A stretch of 64,000 nucleotides of DNA from Bordetella parapertussis (GTDB lineage Bacteria; Pseudomonadota; Gammaproteobacteria; Burkholderiales; Burkholderiaceae_D). The notes below the pieces were generated by a model that did not search any database, was not told the DNA's origin, and saw nothing but the letters and a program-made list of their open reading frames with translations. The position numbers and the translations under genes are program-made. Of the stretch, positions 59,971-64,000 are shown piece after piece (the stretch's first letter is position 1; every line of letters starts with the position of its first letter). Location of the stretch: positions 1-64,000 of the forward strand of contig CAMBFZ010000013.1 of assembly GCA_945866125.1 (NCBI GenBank), read 5' to 3'.

Positions 59971-60852
59971 TTACGCTAACCAGTCATGCCACACGGGTTT
60001 TAGCCCGACCGGCAGGGGCGGCAAGCTACCCAGATCAAAGCGCGACTCAGTCGGCCCGTGAAAATCCGAGCCACGCGAAGCAAGCAAACCGGCCTGCCGC
60101 GCGACGCCCGCATAGCGTTCGTATTGATCCGGTGTGTGACTACCTGTTACGACTTCGATGCCCTCACCGCCCAGCGCACGAAAGTCATCAAGCAGCGCCT
60201 CAAACGCAATATCCACAAAGCCATAACGACCGGGATGCGCGATCACGGCGCGCCCGCCAGCGCAGCGTATCCAGTCAACCGCCTGCGCCAAGGTTGCCCA
60301 GCGATGCGGCACAAAACCCGGCTTGCCCTCAACCAGAAAATGCCGAAACACCTCGGACACACTGTCATGCACGCCCACTTCAACGATGTAACGCGCAAAA
60401 TGGGTGCGTCCGATTAGCTCCTGATTGTGGGCGTACTTGAGTGCCCCCTCAAACGCATCGGGAATACCTGCCGACGCGAGTTGCGCAGCGATCTCATGAC
60501 CACGGCCGGCGCGCCCGCCGCGCACCGAGGCCAATCCCTCACGCAGCACCACGTTTTGTTCATCAATACCCAAGCCCACAATGTGGACCGTCTTACCGCC
60601 CCAGGTAATCGAAATCTCCACGCCTGCAATAAATTGCAAATCGACACCCGCGGCAGCTGCCCGCGCTTCGGCAATCCCGCCGATTTCGTCATGATCTGTC
60701 AATGCCCATACATCCACGCCATTAGCCTTGGCGCGCAGCACCAGCTCCGTGGGTGTCAGGACACCATCGGAGACAGTCGAATGGCAATGAAGATCAACAT
60801 TAGGCAACATCGGCGGTGCATCAAAAATAGCGTAAAAATACAGAACGTTCAT
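59971..60852 (-). CDS. PHP-domain nucleotide phosphatase (YciV/RNase AM type)
   Basis: The 293-residue product has the PHP metal motif DLHCHSTVSDG near residue 19, ALTDHDEIGG near 55 and RGSDFHGP near 265. Relatives hydrolyse 3',5'-nucleoside bisphosphates and trim RNA 5' ends. An alternative start at 60810 would give 279 residues and begin MLPNVDLHCHS; no ribosome site decides. It lies upstream of htpX on the minus strand. Confidence 0.9.
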   Translation of the reverse strand: MNVLYFYAIFDAPPMLPNVDLHCHSTVSDGVLTPTELVLRAKANGVDVWALTDHDEIGGIAEARAAAAGVDLQFIAGVEISITWGGKTVHIVGLGIDEQNVVLREGLASVRGGRAGRGHEIAAQLASAGIPDAFEGALKYAHNQELIGRTHFARYIVEVGVHDSVSEVFRHFLVEGKPGFVPHRWATLAQAVDWIRCAGGRAVIAHPGRYGFVDIAFEALLDDFRALGGEGIEVVTGSHTPDQYERYAGVARQAGLLASRGSDFHGPTESRFDLGSLPPLPVGLKPVWHDWLA

Positions 60853-60888
60853 TGTACGCGTTGCGCGTCATCGTCGCAGCAGTGCGAC

Positions 60889-61764
60889 TCAGCGTAAAAA
60901 TTCTTCGATCAACACCGCCAGCGCTTCAGGTTGATCATGATGCAGCATATGACCGGCGTCTTGTACCATCGTTTTCTGTAGATGAGGAATGCTCGCCAAG
61001 CGCCGGTCGATCTCGATCCGGGCCTGCTCTTTCGGGCCCATCCAGCGCCAGATATCCGTATCAGCGGCTTCCACCCACAGCACCTGCGCCGTCGTCGCCG
61101 CCCAGCACGCCATGACTTCTTCGGTGCGATACAAAATAGCACTCGTGATCTTGTGCGCCGGATCACCCAAAATCTGCCACTGCCCATTGGCGTCCGGTGC
61201 GGCCCACTCACCGGCCAAAAAATCAGCGCGTGCCGCAGAAAGCCGCGGATTGGTTTTAATCAAGCGTGCAGCGACCGCATCCCGACTTGCATAGGGCCGC
61301 ATCACAGGCTGCTCGCGCAGTTCATCGAGCCATTTTGCATACCGCGCTGGCGCCTGCGTGGGCTTGGTCTGGGGCAAACCAAACCCTTCCAAATTAATAA
61401 ATCGCGCAACGCGCGTGGGTCGCACACCCGCATAGATGCCGGCAACATTGCCCCCCATGCTGTGCCCAATCAGATCGACCACATCGTCTGGCGCATAGTA
61501 GGTTAGTAAAGCATCGAGATCACCCAGATAATCGGCAAACCAGTAGCAATCGCCGGGCGTTCGATCGGTTAAACCAAAACCGCGCCAGTCAGGTGCAATC
61601 ACATGCCAGTCGCGCTTGAGAAAATCCACGACAAACTGAAACGACGCAGCCACATCCATCCAGCCATGCAGCATGAATAATTTAGGCGCACCCGCGGTGC
61701 CCCAATGCCTGACATGCGTGCGCAGGCCGCGCAAGTTGATAAATTCGGAGCGGGATTTTTTCAT
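60889..61764 (-). CDS. Alpha/beta hydrolase
   Basis: The 291-residue product has the nucleophile elbow LIGHSMGGNVAG near residue 102, the oxyanion segment LFMLHGWMDVAASFQF near 29, and the catalytic His in QDAGHMLHHDQPEAL near the C-terminus. The substrate is not evident. The ATG at 61764 follows the family-like start MKKSRSEFINLRG. It is divergent from the acyl-CoA synthetase gene across 76 bases. Confidence 0.88.
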   Translation of the reverse strand: MKKSRSEFINLRGLRTHVRHWGTAGAPKLFMLHGWMDVAASFQFVVDFLKRDWHVIAPDWRGFGLTDRTPGDCYWFADYLGDLDALLTYYAPDDVVDLIGHSMGGNVAGIYAGVRPTRVARFINLEGFGLPQTKPTQAPARYAKWLDELREQPVMRPYASRDAVAARLIKTNPRLSAARADFLAGEWAAPDANGQWQILGDPAHKITSAILYRTEEVMACWAATTAQVLWVEAADTDIWRWMGPKEQARIEIDRRLASIPHLQKTMVQDAGHMLHHDQPEALAVLIEEFLR

Positions 61765-61840
61765 GGGAGGCTGCAGCAGCAAAACTTGCCAGCGTTTGAG
61801 GTCAATAGTACGATCGCGCCACGATTATAGCGGAGCCAGC

Positions 61841-63529
61841 ATGCGCACCAACTCAGCGACACCCACTGACCAATACAGCAGCCTTTATCAGGAATTCCGC
61901 TGGCAGGTACCGGAGGACTTCAATATCGCTGCGCATTGCTGCACGCGGTGGGCCGCCGATCCTGCGCGCGTGGCCATTTATTACGATGACGCTGTCAGCG
62001 GCGACCAGATCGTCACCTATGCCAATCTGCAGCGGGACGCCAATCGCTTGGCTAATGTGCTGCGCAAATCCGGCGTCGTGCGCGGCTCGCGCGTGGCCAT
62101 TGTGCTACCGCAGCGCCCTGAAGTCGCCGTCTGCCATCTTGCTTGCCACCAGCTCGGCGCCGTTGCCATGCCAATGTCGGTGCTGTTCGGACCTGATGCC
62201 TTGGCCTATCGTCTGCAAGACAGCGGCGCGACGATCGCCATCGTTGACCCTGCCGGACTTGCCAATCTTGCGCCGGTACGGGATGACTGTCCGGCGTTGG
62301 CGCATCTGATTACGATCGATTGCCAGGACAGCGTCGGCTCCAACACGCAGGATTGGGCAACCAGCATGCAGGCCGCCTCGGATCGCTTCAAACCGGTCGG
62401 CACCAAAGCAGGCGATGCAGCGCTATTGATCTACACCAGCGGCACCACGGGTGCGCCCAAAGGCGCATTGATGCCGCAATCAGCCTTACTCGGCAATCTG
62501 ACTGGTTTCGTTGCATCCCAAAACTGGTTTCCACAAGAAGGCGACGTCTTTTGGTCGCCGGCCGATTGGGCATGGACTGGCGGGCTGATGGATGCGCTCT
62601 TGCCCTGCCTGTATTTTGGCCGTCCGATCGTGGCAAGTCGTGCGCGCTTTTCTGCCGAGTCCGCTTTTCATTTAATGGAAAAATATCAAGTCACGAACGC
62701 ATTTATCTTTCCGACTGCATTAAAGATGATGATGAAAGCCTTCCCCACGCCGCGCACGCAGTACACGCTGGCGCTGCGTGCGATGATGAGTGCCGGCGAA
62801 GCAGTGGGCGACGCCGTATTTGACTGGACCCGTTCTGCACTCGGTGTCACCGTCAACGAAATGTTTGGTCAGACCGAGGTCAACTACATCGTCGGCAATA
62901 GCGCAGAAAAATGGCCAGCCAAGCCTGGCAGCATGGGACGTCCCTACCCCGGCCATCGCGTCGCCGTGCTTGACGAAGCCGGTCAGCCAGTTGCCGCTGG
63001 CGGCACCGGCGAAGTCGCCTTGCATCGCGATGACATTCACGGTCACGCCGACCCCGTATTTTTTCTGGGCTACTGGAATAATCCGGCTGCCACCAAAGAA
63101 AAATTCAGTGGCCACTGGTGCCGTACCGGCGATCTGGCATCGATTGATGCCGATGGCTATCTTTGGTATCAGGGACGTGCCGACGATATGTTCAAGGCGG
63201 CAGGGTACCGGATCGGTCCATCAGAAATAGAAAATTGTCTGGTCAAGCATCCGGCGGTCGCCAATGCCGCGGTCGTACCCAAGCCGGACAAAGAACGGGG
63301 CAATGTGGTCAAAGCCTTTGTGGTGCTGACTGCCGATACGCCGCGCAATCGCTTAGCCGACGCCCTGCTCATCAGCGAGCTGCAGCAACATGTACGCGGC
63401 ATGCTGGCGCCCTATGAATATCCGAAAGAGATTGAATTCATCGAGCAGTTACCGATGACGACGACCGGAAAAGTGCAGCGCCGGGTATTGCGTCTGATCG
63501 AGGCCGAGCGAGCGGCCGCTCGGGGCTAG
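61841..63529 (+). CDS. AMP-binding acyl-CoA synthetase
   Basis: The 562-residue product activates a carboxylic acid with ATP and CoA. The P-loop LLIYTSGTTGAPKGAL is near residue 196, the adenylate motif EMFGQTEVNYIVG near 345, the hinge WYQGRADDMFKAAGYRIGP near 445, and the catalytic lysine in TTTGKVQRRVLR near 550. It is close to medium-chain or acetyl-type synthetases; the acid cannot be told. The ATG at 61841 follows CGGAGCCAGC. No partner metabolic genes are adjacent. Confidence 0.92.
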   Translation: MRTNSATPTDQYSSLYQEFRWQVPEDFNIAAHCCTRWAADPARVAIYYDDAVSGDQIVTYANLQRDANRLANVLRKSGVVRGSRVAIVLPQRPEVAVCHLACHQLGAVAMPMSVLFGPDALAYRLQDSGATIAIVDPAGLANLAPVRDDCPALAHLITIDCQDSVGSNTQDWATSMQAASDRFKPVGTKAGDAALLIYTSGTTGAPKGALMPQSALLGNLTGFVASQNWFPQEGDVFWSPADWAWTGGLMDALLPCLYFGRPIVASRARFSAESAFHLMEKYQVTNAFIFPTALKMMMKAFPTPRTQYTLALRAMMSAGEAVGDAVFDWTRSALGVTVNEMFGQTEVNYIVGNSAEKWPAKPGSMGRPYPGHRVAVLDEAGQPVAAGGTGEVALHRDDIHGHADPVFFLGYWNNPAATKEKFSGHWCRTGDLASIDADGYLWYQGRADDMFKAAGYRIGPSEIENCLVKHPAVANAAVVPKPDKERGNVVKAFVVLTADTPRNRLADALLISELQQHVRGMLAPYEYPKEIEFIEQLPMTTTGKVQRRVLRLIEAERAAARG

Positions 63530-63598
63530 CTGCACCTTCATGAAATAGACATACTTGGCGTGTTAAGACATCGACACGCCACGCGCCAGCCTGGCTTT

Positions 63599-64000
63599 TT
63601 ACCGCGTCAGCGCAGCTAACTCTGCTTCAGAAAATCCCGCTGCGCGTCGTGCATCCAAATTGAACGGCCCGCGCAATACCGGCGCTTTATAGCGCAGCGC
63701 TAGTTCTGCGTAGATCGCCATCGGTTCGAGCTCGCGCTGCTTACACAAATAGCCAAACCAGCGATTGCCAATCGCGACATGACCGACTTCATCGCGCAAA
63801 ATCACATCGAGTATTTCTGCTGCGGCCTTGTCGCCCGCCTGCGCCAGCTTGGCACGCACCGCGGGTGTGGCGTCAAGACCGCGCGCCTCCAACGTACGCG
63901 GCACCAAGGCCATACGAGCCAACAGATCGTCCTGGGTTTTCTCGGCCAACTCCCACAAACTGTTATGGGCGCTGAAATCGCCATACGCAAAACCCAGCGT
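63599..64000 (-). CDS. DUF455 ferritin-like protein, partial (5' end outside window)
   Basis: About 134 codons of the C-terminal part are present. The reading frame continues to the window edge as TLGFAYGDFSAHNSLWELAE, so the start lies beyond 64000. The segment ILDVILRDEVGHVAIGNRWF holds the Glu and His ligands of a ferritin-like four-helix domain, as in the DUF455 family. The function of the family is not settled. Confidence 0.85.
   Translation of the reverse strand, partial: TLGFAYGDFSAHNSLWELAEKTQDDLLARMALVPRTLEARGLDATPAVRAKLAQAGDKAAAEILDVILRDEVGHVAIGNRWFGYLCKQRELEPMAIYAELALRYKAPVLRGPFNLDARRAAGFSEAELAALTR

Overview
The window looks like a chromosomal segment of a betaproteobacterium of the order Burkholderiales. 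The core gene content and order (yicC-gmk-rpoZ-spoT, rpsF-priB-rpsR-rplI, alaA-hom-thrC-moeA-moaD-moaE, dapA-bamC, trpS-M50 protease-yciO) fit Oxalobacteraceae-like genomes; the family assignment is an inference from remembered gene order, not from a search. Core genes are moderately GC-rich. Two stretches are visibly AT-richer and look acquired.

Region 1 (1-9040) is an accessory, decaying island. It opens with an IS21-family element (istA/istB) that has inserted into an IS481-type transposase, of which only the C-terminal part and one end survive. Then comes a run of minus-strand orphan genes: a small HEXXH protein, short membrane and hypothetical proteins, an exported protein with two signal-like segments, an AT-rich lipoprotein, and a YecA/SEC-C gene with two small coupled genes upstream. 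At least two genes here are broken: a surface-adhesin-E-like gene with two in-frame stops, and a gene with a homopolymer frameshift plus a stop. A gene-poor 1.4 kb follows, with a G/C hairpin, an IS3-family remnant and a diverged 90-bp direct repeat around it. The island ends at the 3' end of a tRNA-Ser(UGA), a typical integration site.

Region 2 (9.2-29.7 kb) is housekeeping. A minus-strand run goes Ser/Thr kinase, PP2C phosphatase, rph, rdgB, hemW. A plus-strand run goes yicC, gmk, rpoZ, spoT (RNA quality, nucleotide supply and stringent response). Then come a DUF3422 membrane protein, rlmJ-greB, aceA with palindromic upstream sites, rraA, clpB, fluC/crcB, and the molybdopterin genes moeA-moaD-moaE next to thrC.

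Region 3 (29.7-33.0 kb) is the most interesting. A low-GC block carries an ECF-type sigma factor lacking region 4, a STAS anti-sigma antagonist, and three genes read as type III secretion sctD, sctE-like and sctF (needle). It sits between hom and thrC, two genes of one biosynthetic pathway that lie on the same strand on either side of it. No other secretion gene is visible.

Region 4 (33-64 kb) is core again: hom, alaA, a Mth938-like protein, a BCP peroxiredoxin, phoH, pit with its PhoU-like partner, dnaB, the rpsF-priB-rpsR-rplI operon, lexA with two LexA boxes, trmJ, suhB, rhlE, mutS, slyD, a ribosomal-oxygenase-like cupin, an Ala/Pro-rich lipoprotein, a metallo-beta-lactamase-fold hydrolase, bamC, dapA, a methyltransferase, trpS, an M50 protease, a YciO/Sua5 protein, htpX, a PHP phosphatase, an alpha/beta hydrolase, an acyl-CoA synthetase, and a DUF455 ferritin-like gene cut by the window end.
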